DNA of 39,904 nucleotides, from positions 1-39,904 of the forward strand of contig CAKSVM010000022.1 of assembly GCA_934503195.1 (NCBI GenBank). The letters are read 5' to 3'. Source of the stretch: an uncultured Eubacteriales bacterium. Lineage in GTDB: Bacteria > Bacillota > Clostridia > Oscillospirales > CAG-272. The notes below the pieces were generated by a model. It had not been told where the DNA came from. It saw only the letters and a program-made list of their open reading frames with translations, and did not search any database. The translations under genes were made by a program, and so were the position numbers. Positions 15,176 to 22,872 of this stretch are shown here, one piece after another. Within the stretch, counting starts at the first letter, position 1. Each line of letters begins with the position of its first letter.

Positions 15176-16633
15176 ATGAAAAAAAGATTATCCGCACTGA
15201 CTCTCGCCCTGATCCTCGCCGCGTCGGCCTTTTCCTGCGGCGAATCCGCAAAGGATCCGGGAAACAGCGACACTTTGACTACCGAACCCGAGGTTACGAC
15301 CGAAGAATCGCTCTTCAAGCTTCCGAAGGAGGACAACGGCGACCGCGAGTTCACAATTCTGATGCCGACCGCGATCGGATATGAGTTCCCTGACGAGTCG
15401 AACGGCGAGCTTGTGAACGACGCGCTTTTCAACCGCGATCAGATGGTCGAGGAGCATTTCGGAATCAAGTTCAATTACCGCCGCGAGTCGGGCGGCTGGG
15501 ACGAGCGCGAGATTTACAACAATCTCATAACGAACACGGTCATGGCCGGAGACAGCTCATATGATCTTGTCACGGGTCTTGTCGCGGTGACGATGCCGGC
15601 CGTGATGAACGGAATCTTCGCCGATCTGAACAGCCAGACCGACATCGATCTCTCGAATCCGTGGTGGCTTTCGGGACTTTCCAAGGATCTCTCGATAAAC
15701 AAAAAGCTCTACTGTGCCGTGGGCGACGCGAATCTCTCGCTATACAAGACCGCGGTCATCACATATTTCAACAAAAGCGTCGTCGAGCAGTATAACCTCG
15801 AAGACCCATACGAACTCGTACGTCAGGGAAAGTGGACAATGGACAAGATGATCGAGATGTCCGAGGCCGTGACCGACGACCTCAACGGCGATTCGAAGAT
15901 CGACATGGAAAACGACCGGATCGGCTGCTATCTTCAGGACGTTCCGCTAAGACTCGCGGGAACCGCGCTTGACGCGCACGTTTTCTCGATCGACAAGGAC
16001 GGAAAGGTCTTCCGCGACAAAAATTCGCTCGAACGGCTGGTCAGCGCGTATGAGCGCACGAAGCTCTTCTTCTCGACCGATTATCTTGTCGACGAGACGA
16101 AAGCGGTCGATTTCACGGCCTTCGCGAAAACTCTCGTTGAGGATCGCGCGCTCTTCTACATCTCCTATCTTTATGTCACCGAGGGTGAAATCATGCGCAA
16201 CATGAAGTCGGATTTCGGAATCATTCCCTATCCGAAGCTCGACGAAAATCAGGAAAATCACATCACGCCGATCGGAACCGCGACCGGAATCATGTTCATA
16301 CCGAAGACCGCGTCCGACATCGGACTCACCTGCCGCGTGATGGAGGCTCTGGGATACTACAGCATGAAGGATGTCGTCCCGGCTTACTACGAGGTCGCGC
16401 TCCGCGACAAGTACACGCGCGACGAGGAAGTTCCCGAGATGCTTGAAATGATCCGCGCGGCGATGCGTCTGCCGTTTGACTCCTGTTACGGCACGACGAT
16501 CAACATCACGACCGGAGCGGCAAGCCCGGCGAACATCTTGGCGTACGAAAATATCGAAATGGCGTCCTTCTATGAGTCAAAATCAAACGCGTGGGACGCC
16601 GCGGCTGAAAAGCTGAACAGCTTCGAGGGATAA
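15176..16633 (+). CDS. Extracellular solute-binding lipoprotein D
   Basis: This 485-residue sugar-binding lipoprotein has signal MKKRLSALTLALILAASAFSC with Cys21 lipidated, then an acidic/Thr linker. Shared family segments include VNDALFNRDQMVEEHFGIKF, YELVRQGKWTMDKMIEM and FGIIPYPKLDENQENH. Residues 235-246 form an EF-hand-like loop (D235, N237, D239, D243), with N246 at the last ligand position. It is closer in layout to protein A than to B/C. The next gene starts 2 bp after its stop and encodes a GH20-like enzyme, so the ligand is plausibly a hexosamine-containing oligosaccharide. No AraC partner or permease is adjacent, unlike A-C. Confidence 0.88.
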   Translation: MKKRLSALTLALILAASAFSCGESAKDPGNSDTLTTEPEVTTEESLFKLPKEDNGDREFTILMPTAIGYEFPDESNGELVNDALFNRDQMVEEHFGIKFNYRRESGGWDEREIYNNLITNTVMAGDSSYDLVTGLVAVTMPAVMNGIFADLNSQTDIDLSNPWWLSGLSKDLSINKKLYCAVGDANLSLYKTAVITYFNKSVVEQYNLEDPYELVRQGKWTMDKMIEMSEAVTDDLNGDSKIDMENDRIGCYLQDVPLRLAGTALDAHVFSIDKDGKVFRDKNSLERLVSAYERTKLFFSTDYLVDETKAVDFTAFAKTLVEDRALFYISYLYVTEGEIMRNMKSDFGIIPYPKLDENQENHITPIGTATGIMFIPKTASDIGLTCRVMEALGYYSMKDVVPAYYEVALRDKYTRDEEVPEMLEMIRAAMRLPFDSCYGTTINITTGAASPANILAYENIEMASFYESKSNAWDAAAEKLNSFEG

Positions 16634-16635
16634 AA

Positions 16636-18027
16636 ATGGAATATTTCATAATCGACCGTCCGCTTGAAATCCACCTTCCGGAGTCGGCGAGCGATCCGAT
16701 CATCACCGACATTCTCGGAAACTACACCTACGGATTAAAGCACAAGCCTGTTTATGACAGCGAAAATTTCGAAATCACGCTCGGCGAGCCTGAAAAAGCT
16801 GCTCTCACCGGGGAGTTTGTTCTGAACATCACTGAGCGCGGAGTCTACATCGCCGGACGTAATTACAGCGCGATGATGCGCGGATTTGTCACGTTTTTCG
16901 AAAAGATCTTCTGCTATGACAAGCTTCTCTACAAGGCCGCCTGCGGACTTACGAACGGCGAACCCGCGATCGGCTTCCGCGCGGTGCATATCTGCGTTTT
17001 TCCCGAGACGACCTTTGAGTTTCTCGAAAAGATCGTCTATCTCGCCGCGATCTCGCGCTATACGCATATCGTGATCGAGTTCTGGGGAATGATCGCGCTT
17101 GAGAGCTTCCCCGAAATGGCGTGGCCGCAGGCCTATACTAAGGAACAAATCCGTGCGCTCTGCCGCCGGGCAAACTCGCTCGGACTTGAAGTGATCCCGA
17201 TGCTCCAACATCTCGGGCACGCGGCGATGGCGCGTCAGGGAGCGAGCGGAAAGCACGTCGTCCTCGACAAGGCTCCGTGGCTCGAATATCTCTACAAGCC
17301 GGGATTCTACGGCTGGGTGTGGGACTACGAAAAGCCGTGCGTCAGGGAGCTTCTGAAAAACATCCGCGACGAGCTTATTGAAATCTCGGGCAAGGGAGAA
17401 TATTTCCTCCTTGGCTGTGACGAGGCCGACGATCTCGGTCAGGGTGAGGATTCGGCTAAAGTCGCGCACGATCTCTGCGAATACTTAAACGAAGTCTCGG
17501 ACGATCTGAAATCCAAGGGACGCCGCGCGGTGATCTGGGCGGATATGCTTCTCTGCCGCGAGGACGTGAAGTCCGAAAATCTGAAGCCCGGCGAACGCTA
17601 TGAGTCGAATTCGTCAAAGGAATTCGCCGGCATAATGATCGAAAATCTCAGCCGTGACATAATCATCGCCGACTGGCAGTATCTTGTCCGCAGCGAGAAC
17701 TGGAAATCGTCCGAAAAGTTCGCAAGGAACGGATTCGACGTAATCTGCTGTCCATTCTCGGACCGCGCGAACATCGCCGCGGCGATAAACACCGTAAAGG
17801 CGGGTTCGCTCTACGGATTCATGAAAACGACGTGGCACACGCTGAACCGCGAAACGCCGATCCTCGCGCTCGCGGGAGATCAGGCATACAGCGGAAATCC
17901 GACGCTCGACTACGCGGTTTACTCAAAAACCGTCTCGCGCGTCTGCGCGACGCTGCGCCACGTGACCTTCACGCGGGATTACAGGAACGCCGGATGGTCG
18001 GACAGGCAGATCGGACCGGGGCTGTAA
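16636..18027 (+). CDS. GH20-like beta-N-acetylhexosaminidase, cytoplasmic
   Basis: This 463-residue protein resembles family 20 glycoside hydrolases, which remove terminal N-acetylglucosamine or N-acetylgalactosamine by substrate-assisted catalysis. Residues 1-110 look like the GH20 N-terminal alpha/beta domain and the TIM barrel follows (GFRAVHICVFPET near 115). The catalytic Asp-Glu pair is D262-E263 in LLGCDEADDLG, corresponding to the family HxGGDE motif with Cys in place of the second Gly. There is no signal peptide, so it should act on imported oligosaccharides. It is translationally close-coupled to binding protein D (2-bp gap). The His of the family motif is replaced (FLLGCDE), so substrate range may differ from classical enzymes. 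Confidence 0.78.
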   Translation: MEYFIIDRPLEIHLPESASDPIITDILGNYTYGLKHKPVYDSENFEITLGEPEKAALTGEFVLNITERGVYIAGRNYSAMMRGFVTFFEKIFCYDKLLYKAACGLTNGEPAIGFRAVHICVFPETTFEFLEKIVYLAAISRYTHIVIEFWGMIALESFPEMAWPQAYTKEQIRALCRRANSLGLEVIPMLQHLGHAAMARQGASGKHVVLDKAPWLEYLYKPGFYGWVWDYEKPCVRELLKNIRDELIEISGKGEYFLLGCDEADDLGQGEDSAKVAHDLCEYLNEVSDDLKSKGRRAVIWADMLLCREDVKSENLKPGERYESNSSKEFAGIMIENLSRDIIIADWQYLVRSENWKSSEKFARNGFDVICCPFSDRANIAAAINTVKAGSLYGFMKTTWHTLNRETPILALAGDQAYSGNPTLDYAVYSKTVSRVCATLRHVTFTRDYRNAGWSDRQIGPGL

Positions 18028-18080
18028 CGCGAAGGGATAAATGGCGTACGGCTGTCGGGGCGTGATATGAATTCGGATGG

Positions 18081-18138
18081 CTGATAAAACATCGGATTTA
18101 TCAGAATTTGCTCCAGCGTACGTATTTTACAAAAATAC
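18081..18138. repeat. Two perfect inverted repeats in the GH20/merR intergenic region
   Basis: CTGATAAA (18081-18088) is mirrored by TTTATCAG (18097-18104). GTATTTT (18122-18128) is mirrored by AAAATAC (18132-18138) over a 3-base loop. The 266-bp gap between the convergent GH20 and merR genes holds no credible gene. Further right it contains the strong hairpin at 18150-18186 and more short G+C-rich inverted repeats up to 18266. Confidence 0.5.
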
Positions 18139-18142
18139 CATA

Positions 18143-18186
18143 GATAAAACCAGCGAGGCTGCCGCGTTTTGCGGCAGCCTCGCTGG
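18143..18186 (-). terminator. Strong hairpin, terminator of merR-type gene
   Basis: A perfect 16-bp stem (18150-18165 with 18171-18186) with a GTTTT loop is followed on the minus strand by GTTTTATC. It lies about 110 bp downstream of the merR-type stop codon. On the plus strand no T tract follows. Confidence 0.7.
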
Positions 18187-18293
18187 CTTGCGTGAATGGG
18201 GCATGGATGGCCGGAAATCCGTAGTGGACTCCCGGCCGCAGGCGACGCGAATTGCGGCTGCCTGCACTCGCTGACAAAATCCCCCGCGCCGGA

Positions 18294-19121
18294 TCACTTC
18301 ACGATCGGATAGCAGACCTCGGTCACGAACTCGTCGGGATCCGAAGTCTCGTGCGGGCTTACGTGATAGATATTGAACATATTCCCGGCGAAGGTATATC
18401 CGTTTTCGCGTACCCATTCGGCGACAGCGGCGTTCGCGTCGCCTATCTTCGCGTAGGAACCCTTGTGGATGACTGTCGCGCAGGTGATTTCCGGAATCGT
18501 GCGGAACTTCACGTGTTCGGTGTCGGGATAGTGTCCGACAACCGTCTTGCGCGCCTCGATCTCAACATTTTCCTCCTTGAACTCGCCGTCGAGGAACTCG
18601 ACACAGCAGAGGCAGGGATCGGCCGGAACGAGATTCAGATTCGCTGTCTCGGACACGAGAACGCTCCAGACCATTCCCTCGCACTCGTAGGTGGGGATAG
18701 TCATGCGTACGGTAGCGGCGTAGCATTCGGGGAAGGTCTTTTTGGTAACTTTGTAATCCATGATTTTTTCCTTTCTGAACCGATCTTCGGTTCCGAGACT
18801 CTTCATCGCCGCCTCGATAAGGCGTATCCGCGCCGCGATCTGACCGTATTCGCGGTAAAGCTCCTCGCGCTTTTCGGAATACATCGACATCGTGAAATCG
18901 GCGTCGTTTTTCGCGAGCATTTCCTTCATAAGCGGGATTCCGAAGCCAAGGTCGCGCAAAGTCGTTATCTCAGCGGCCTTTTTCAGCTGTTCCTCGGCAT
19001 AGTAACGGTATCCGGTGAATCTGTCGACCTCTACCGGGACAAGAAGTCCGTTTTCGTCGTAGTGTCTGAGCATACGGACGCTGATTCGCGACAGCTTTGA
19101 AAAATCTCCTATTTTAAGCAT
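18294..19121 (-). CDS. MerR family regulator with GyrI-like effector-binding domain
   Basis: This 275-residue regulator has an N-terminal MerR winged helix (MLKIGDFSKLSRISVRMLRHYDENGL, then FTGYRYY), a dimerisation helix to about residue 110, and a C-terminal GyrI/BmrR-like ligand domain (about 120-275, ending EVCYPIV). Relatives bind bulky cationic or lipophilic compounds and switch on efflux or detoxification genes by untwisting a promoter with an over-long spacer. Exactly such a promoter precedes the gene itself at 19160-19190, so autoregulation is very likely. The ATG at 19121 has GGAGGT upstream. No efflux pump is adjacent. The neighbouring AraC-type gene carries the same kind of ligand domain. 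Confidence 0.92.
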   Translation of the reverse strand: MLKIGDFSKLSRISVRMLRHYDENGLLVPVEVDRFTGYRYYAEEQLKKAAEITTLRDLGFGIPLMKEMLAKNDADFTMSMYSEKREELYREYGQIAARIRLIEAAMKSLGTEDRFRKEKIMDYKVTKKTFPECYAATVRMTIPTYECEGMVWSVLVSETANLNLVPADPCLCCVEFLDGEFKEENVEIEARKTVVGHYPDTEHVKFRTIPEITCATVIHKGSYAKIGDANAAVAEWVRENGYTFAGNMFNIYHVSPHETSDPDEFVTEVCYPIVK

Positions 19122-19159
19122 TTTCTACCTCCGAAGGTGTTATTTGTGATCACGCTACT

Positions 19160-19190
19160 ATTATACCACCTGACATAATGTCAGAGTCAA
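19160..19190 (-). promoter_or_regulatory. MerR-type promoter/operator with 19-bp spacer and dyad
   Basis: On the minus strand TTGACT (19190 to 19185) and TATAAT (19165 to 19160) are separated by 19 bp instead of the 17 seen elsewhere in the window. The spacer is almost filled by the perfect dyad CTGACATTATGTCAG (19170-19184). This is the defining architecture of MerR-controlled promoters. Confidence 0.88.
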
Positions 19191-19242
19191 GGGGTTTTGC
19201 GAAAAAAAATCAGATTTTTTTGCCATGCTTATTTACAGCAAA

Positions 19243-19269
19243 GGTGGCCGCCGCTTCGCGGCAGCCACC
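19243..19269 (-). terminator. Hairpin at the end of the TetR-led operon
   Basis: GGTGGC-C-GCCGC pairs with GCGGC-A-GCCACC across a short TTC loop, with one C-A mismatch. On the minus strand it follows the AraC-GyrI stop codon by about 16 bp and is followed by only three Ts, so termination may be partial. Confidence 0.5.
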
Positions 19270-19284
19270 GGATTTTCCCCGAGC

Positions 19285-20160
19285 TCACTTTCTCTTCACC
19301 GCGCGAAGCTCAATGTATCCGCGTTCGCCTCTCGGTTCGAGCTGAATCCGGGGATTTTCGTCGTCCCAGACATAACCGATAACCAACGGATCGTAAGTAT
19401 CAATCGCCCGCTCAACCCTCGAAATCGCCTCGCAATAGTCCTCCTCAGCGAAAGGTTCGCCCTGAAACATCAGATACTCGGCCTCGGGAAGGTCGATCAC
19501 CTCAAACCCGTCCGGAATCCTTCCGTCAGAGTCCCCTCTTTCTACTCCCTGAACGTACTTCGAGGTTCCGGGAGCAATGTACTTTTCGGGGAGCCAGAGG
19601 CAGACAGGCTCGCCGCAGAGCGAATCCATGCTCATAAGCGTTCCCCAGACGTCGCATCCGACCTCCTCGCAGTACGCAAAGTAGCTCTCCGCCTTAACCC
19701 CGCGCTTTATCACAGCCTTTCTCGCCGGTTTTTTCACTACCTGAATGAAAATGTTCTTAACATTATCCATTTTCACGAATTCCTTTCTGAGATTCCGATA
19801 TTTTACTCCATAAGGAATGAAAAGCGTGATCGGAACCGGATTCTTCGCGTACTCGACCGGAGTCATTCCGAACTCGCGGAAAAACGCGCGCGTATATCCG
19901 TCCGCGCTGCCAAAGCCAAGCTCCATCGCCGCGTCGATAACGCGGCAGCCGTTGTTCTTAAGCTTCAGAGCTGACCTCGAAAGCCGTAATTTTCTCACAT
20001 ACCCGGCCGGGGTTATCGAAAGCTGCTCTCTGAAAAGCCTGTACGAATACCACGGTGAATAATATGAAACCTCCGAAAGGTCGGAAAGCGTTATCGGCGA
20101 GTCGAGATTTTCGCCGATATAATCCTGCATACGCTGAACCGCCAGAATCCGTTCATCCAT
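19285..20160 (-). CDS. AraC family regulator with C-terminal GyrI-like domain
   Basis: This 291-residue protein has the AraC double helix-turn-helix at the N-terminus (residues about 8-110: ITLSDLSEVSYYSPWYSYRLFRE and VIDAAMELGFGSADGYTRAFFRE). A GyrI/SOUL-like effector-binding domain follows (about 130-291, with EEVGCDVWGTLMSM and DPLVIGYVWDDENPRIQLE). This is the Rob/SoxS-with-sensor layout found in many clostridial drug- or stress-responsive regulators. The ATG at 20160 has AAGGAGATG upstream and lies 23 bp after the phosphatase stop. An internal extended -10 (TGGTATAAT, no good -35) lies in that gap, so it may also be transcribed separately. It is the last gene of the TetR-led cluster. Confidence 0.9.
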   Translation of the reverse strand: MDERILAVQRMQDYIGENLDSPITLSDLSEVSYYSPWYSYRLFREQLSITPAGYVRKLRLSRSALKLKNNGCRVIDAAMELGFGSADGYTRAFFREFGMTPVEYAKNPVPITLFIPYGVKYRNLRKEFVKMDNVKNIFIQVVKKPARKAVIKRGVKAESYFAYCEEVGCDVWGTLMSMDSLCGEPVCLWLPEKYIAPGTSKYVQGVERGDSDGRIPDGFEVIDLPEAEYLMFQGEPFAEEDYCEAISRVERAIDTYDPLVIGYVWDDENPRIQLEPRGERGYIELRAVKRK

Positions 20161-20183
20161 GCTCTCATCTCCTTATGAGAATA

Positions 20184-20783
20184 TTATACCACAGAAGTGC
20201 CGCCGTCCTCTCGACTTATTTTGCCGTTATGAGCCGCGGCTCTGAGAAAACCCTCGATATACTCGCGTCTCGGCGTTATCACCCGGATATCGGCTCCCCT
20301 CCCCGCGTAGGCTTCGAGTTCCACACGCAGATTCTCGCCGCTTTCAAGGTAGTCGCGGACAATGTACTCTGAGTCATATCCAAGCTCCGACAGGAGAAGC
20401 GCGGAGACCACTCCGGTGCGGTCCTTTCCGGCGTTGCAGAAATAGATGACATTCCCGGAATTTTTAATCGTGTCGAGAATCGCGTCGATCCCGCGGAGCA
20501 TCGCGATATACGAATTCACAACCTCGTCCGGCGATCCGGGAATCGCACCGCCGCCGTTTACCGGAAGATTCAGATATCTGAAATCCGAAAGCCCCGCGAG
20601 AACGCAGGGCTTTTTCGCGGCTTCTTCGGGTGAGCGCAGGTCAACCGCCGTCATGATCTTGTTTTCACGCAGGAATTCAAAGTCGCGCGGACTGAGCTTC
20701 GCCGGGAAGTCACTTCTTATGAATCTGAAACTGTCCGGTAATATCGCGCGGATATTTTTCGTGTAGTCAAGCAGACTCTTCAT
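20184..20783 (-). CDS. Tyrosine/dual-specificity protein phosphatase
   Basis: This 199-residue cysteine phosphatase has the CX5R signature C116-N-A-G-K-D-R122-T-G, and upstream D48-L-R-S-PEE resembles the bacterial LMW-independent PTP family (COG2365 type). It would remove phosphate from tyrosine, or act on phosphoinositides, in the cytoplasm; the substrate is unknown. The start overlaps the stop of the 70-residue gene by ATGA (20780-20783), so the two are translationally coupled. It has no signal peptide. The family Asp general acid cannot be assigned with certainty. Confidence 0.88.
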   Translation of the reverse strand: MKSLLDYTKNIRAILPDSFRFIRSDFPAKLSPRDFEFLRENKIMTAVDLRSPEEAAKKPCVLAGLSDFRYLNLPVNGGGAIPGSPDEVVNSYIAMLRGIDAILDTIKNSGNVIYFCNAGKDRTGVVSALLLSELGYDSEYIVRDYLESGENLRVELEAYAGRGADIRVITPRREYIEGFLRAAAHNGKISREDGGTSVV

Positions 20784-20992
20784 ATTCTGAGAAACTCAAC
20801 CTTTTCAGCCTTCATAGAGATCTTCCCGACCCGCCAGCCGAAATCCTCAAGCTCTTTCTTCGCCCTGAGAAACGAATGGTCGAGCGGAACGCCCGAAATC
20901 ACGCCGATCTCGTCAAACCCGAGCATGAAGCTGTCGCCCTCTCTTGACGCGACGTATTCCCAGAGCTTCTGATATTTACTTATTTTCCCCAT
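20780..20992 (-). CDS. Small protein of unknown function (70 aa)
   Basis: This 70-residue soluble protein begins MGKISKYQKLWEYV. It has a predicted helix, then an LGFDEIGVISGVPLDHSFL segment and a basic C-terminal strand (GWRVGKISMKAEKVEFLRI). I recognise a pattern common to short uncharacterised clostridial proteins but no named family. It overlaps the upstream lipoprotein gene by 17 bp and the downstream phosphatase by 4 bp, which strongly supports it as a real translated gene. A role tied to the phosphatase is an inference from coupling only. Confidence 0.75.
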   Translation of the reverse strand: MGKISKYQKLWEYVASREGDSFMLGFDEIGVISGVPLDHSFLRAKKELEDFGWRVGKISMKAEKVEFLRI

Positions 20993-21347
20993 CTCTTATA
21001 ATCTCAAAGCTCAGGCTTCCCTGCCCGTCCTTTCCCGCGACCGAGATCGTGTAAACTCCGTCTGACGGAATGTTCACCGTGAAATCGTCAAGCCCGGCTC
21101 CGTTACCCTCGTAGACCGGATCGCCGTCCGATTTTATCGTGATCTCAAACTCGCCCGCGCCGACGTCCATTCCGACCTTTATCGTGTCCCCGGCCGAAAG
21201 CTCATATGAGTGCGAAAGCGTCGTGTTCAGCTTCCCGGCTTCGATAGTATAGCTTCCGGGATTCTTCACCTCGCTGAACTCCGATTCATTTGCCCCGCAT
21301 CCGACAAGAAAAGTCAGCGACATAAGCGGTATCAGCAGTTTTTTCAT
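20976..21347 (-). CDS. Small lipoprotein of unknown function
   Basis: This 123-residue predicted lipoprotein has MKKLLIPLMSLTFLVGC with Cys17 in a canonical LVGC lipobox. The mature part is about 105 residues of beta-rich sequence with SYTIEAGK, GDTIKVGMDVGAGEFEITI and DGVYTISVAGKDGQGSLSFEI. The pattern resembles small Ig-like or pre-peptidase-C-terminal-like beta sandwiches, though no family is certain. It overlaps the GNAT gene by ATGA (21344-21347). It is expected on the outer membrane face, in contrast to the cytoplasmic neighbours. Confidence 0.82.
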   Translation of the reverse strand: MKKLLIPLMSLTFLVGCGANESEFSEVKNPGSYTIEAGKLNTTLSHSYELSAGDTIKVGMDVGAGEFEITIKSDGDPVYEGNGAGLDDFTVNIPSDGVYTISVAGKDGQGSLSFEIIRDGENK

Positions 21348-22111
21348 TTCATCAGCCTTTCTATCATCGACGGATCGGGCAGATTCACCGTCACAAGCTT
21401 TCCGTCATTCATAAGCGCGAAGTTGTTGAAGACGCAGGGGAGCGATTTCGCCTTTTCAAGCGTGTCAACCTCGATGAAATCGGCCGGAATTCCCTTCTCC
21501 CCGCAGTATTCTTTGACCTTTGTTATCCGTTCAAGGATGTAGGGACACTGAAAGTCGTAGTAGAGCGCGATTCCCTTTTTCTCCCCGCTTCCGGCTCTGG
21601 CGGATTCCGTGAAGCGCGGAATTTTCCCGTCGAACGACAGCGCGAGAAGCTCGTAGCCATACGAGGTCGCGTCGACCTTTTCAAACCCGAATTTCTTCGC
21701 GAAGCTCTGACTTGAAAGCCACGCCTTCTGCTTATCCGAGCCGAGCATACAGACGCCCGAATATCCCCTCGATCTCGCGTCGGAGACGCAGTACTCAATA
21801 AGCTCGCGGCCGACTCCCTTTCCGTGCGCCTCGCCGGTCACCCAGAGGCAGTAGATGTAGAGAAAATTCCCTTCGTTCGTGCCTTCCACGACGTCCGATA
21901 CGACCGGAACCCACGCCTTGTCGAGCGGCGCATATTCGATGAAAGCGCAGCTCCTGAAGTCGAGCTTCCGGAAGACGTGTCCGTCCGAAAGCCTTTCCCG
22001 CAGCCATTCGCGCTTCTTCTCGACGCCCGGATGCGGCTTCTTTATCCGGATTATGCAGGAAAGATGCTCTGTATTGATGTTTTCCGGAGTTATGTTTATG
22101 TAATTCATCAT
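21344..22111 (-). CDS. GNAT acetyltransferase with C-terminal YoaP-like domain
   Basis: This protein is 255 residues from ATG 22111. The GNAT fold covers about 1-160, with the acetyl-CoA loop AHGKGVGREL at 95-104. A YoaP-like thioredoxin-type segment follows (ALYYDFQCPY near 182-191, then DFIEVDTLEKAKSLP). The family acetylates small molecules or proteins; the substrate is unknown. The frame is open upstream to a TTG at 22156 (plus 15 residues) and a TTG at 22138 with AAGGA before it. I prefer ATG 22111 because MMNYINITPENI matches the family N-terminus, but the ribosome binding site there is weak. It lies between the hydrolase and the lipoprotein in one transcription unit. Confidence 0.85.
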   Translation of the reverse strand: MMNYINITPENINTEHLSCIIRIKKPHPGVEKKREWLRERLSDGHVFRKLDFRSCAFIEYAPLDKAWVPVVSDVVEGTNEGNFLYIYCLWVTGEAHGKGVGRELIEYCVSDARSRGYSGVCMLGSDKQKAWLSSQSFAKKFGFEKVDATSYGYELLALSFDGKIPRFTESARAGSGEKKGIALYYDFQCPYILERITKVKEYCGEKGIPADFIEVDTLEKAKSLPCVFNNFALMNDGKLVTVNLPDPSMIERLMK

Positions 22112-22162
22112 TTTCTTGTCGACGGGACTCGCGCACAAATCACGTTTTCCTTCCAAAATATT

Positions 22163-22867
22163 TCAGCTGTTGTCCGCGGCCTCAAGCGTCTTTTCTTCCC
22201 ACTTTTCCATCTCCGCCACAGCTTCGGGAGTGTGAATCCAGTGTTCGCTGTCGATGACTGTGAGTCCGCAGTCCTCGTTTTCCACAAATCTGTCGATAAC
22301 CTCGCGGCGGATCAGCTCGTCGCGCGAGCCGTAGAGTATTTCGGTGTGACACGGAACGTGAACCTCATGCACGCGCGCCCAGAGAAGATACCGCCACGAA
22401 AGAGTCTGTCCCGACGCGGTCGGAATCACGCCCTTCTCTTCGAGTTCCGCTTCATCAACTCCGGCCATCGCCATCATGCCGCCTATAATATCGACCATAT
22501 CGCAGAGCGGCGACGAGAGAAGGCATTCCGAAATCCGCTCTCCTGAGAGCGCGGAAAGCGAAAAATAAGCTCCGATCGAGATCGCCCGGAGCGAGATCGC
22601 CTTGTATCTCCGTCTCATGAATTCATAGACCCGGCGTATTTCGGGAATCACGTCCCACGGAACGAGCTTTGACTCATCCTTCCGCCCGCCATGCCCGGGG
22701 AGATCAAAGCTCAGCGTCTGATATCCATGCTTTTCCGCGACAGCGGCGAAGCGGATCGCCTCCTCCTTGTTTCCGCATAGTCCGTGGACAAAGAGGAAGG
22801 CCTTTTCCGAATCCCCGCCGCAGACGAGAACCGGAATGTTTCCTATAAAAAATTTCGACTGTTTCAT
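22163..22867 (-). CDS. Alpha/beta hydrolase
   Basis: This protein is 234 residues from ATG 22867; GTG 22876 overlapping the TetR stop codon is an alternative start. The alpha/beta-hydrolase order is visible. The oxyanion segment is FVHGLCGNKEE near 27-36 and SFDLPGHG lies at 53-60. The nucleophile is S97 in AISIG, where the usual first Gly is Ala. The acid is the Asp of YGSRDEL and the His is in DSEHWIH. It is likely a carboxylesterase or thioesterase-like enzyme on a small lipophilic substrate. Coupling to a TetR gene suggests induction by that substrate. There is no signal peptide. Confidence 0.87.
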   Translation of the reverse strand: MKQSKFFIGNIPVLVCGGDSEKAFLFVHGLCGNKEEAIRFAAVAEKHGYQTLSFDLPGHGGRKDESKLVPWDVIPEIRRVYEFMRRRYKAISLRAISIGAYFSLSALSGERISECLLSSPLCDMVDIIGGMMAMAGVDEAELEEKGVIPTASGQTLSWRYLLWARVHEVHVPCHTEILYGSRDELIRREVIDRFVENEDCGLTVIDSEHWIHTPEAVAEMEKWEEKTLEAADNS

Positions 22868-22872
22868 AATTC

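Noticed and set aside
18077..18274. 65-codon open frame in the GH20/merR gap
   Set aside because: It spans a 16-bp perfect hairpin and two other inverted repeats, has no ribosome binding site, and its composition fits structured non-coding DNA.
22112..22156. TTG start extending the GNAT protein by 15 residues
   Set aside because: No ribosome binding site before TTG 22156, and the extra residues do not resemble the family N-terminus. Uncertainty is stated in the entry.
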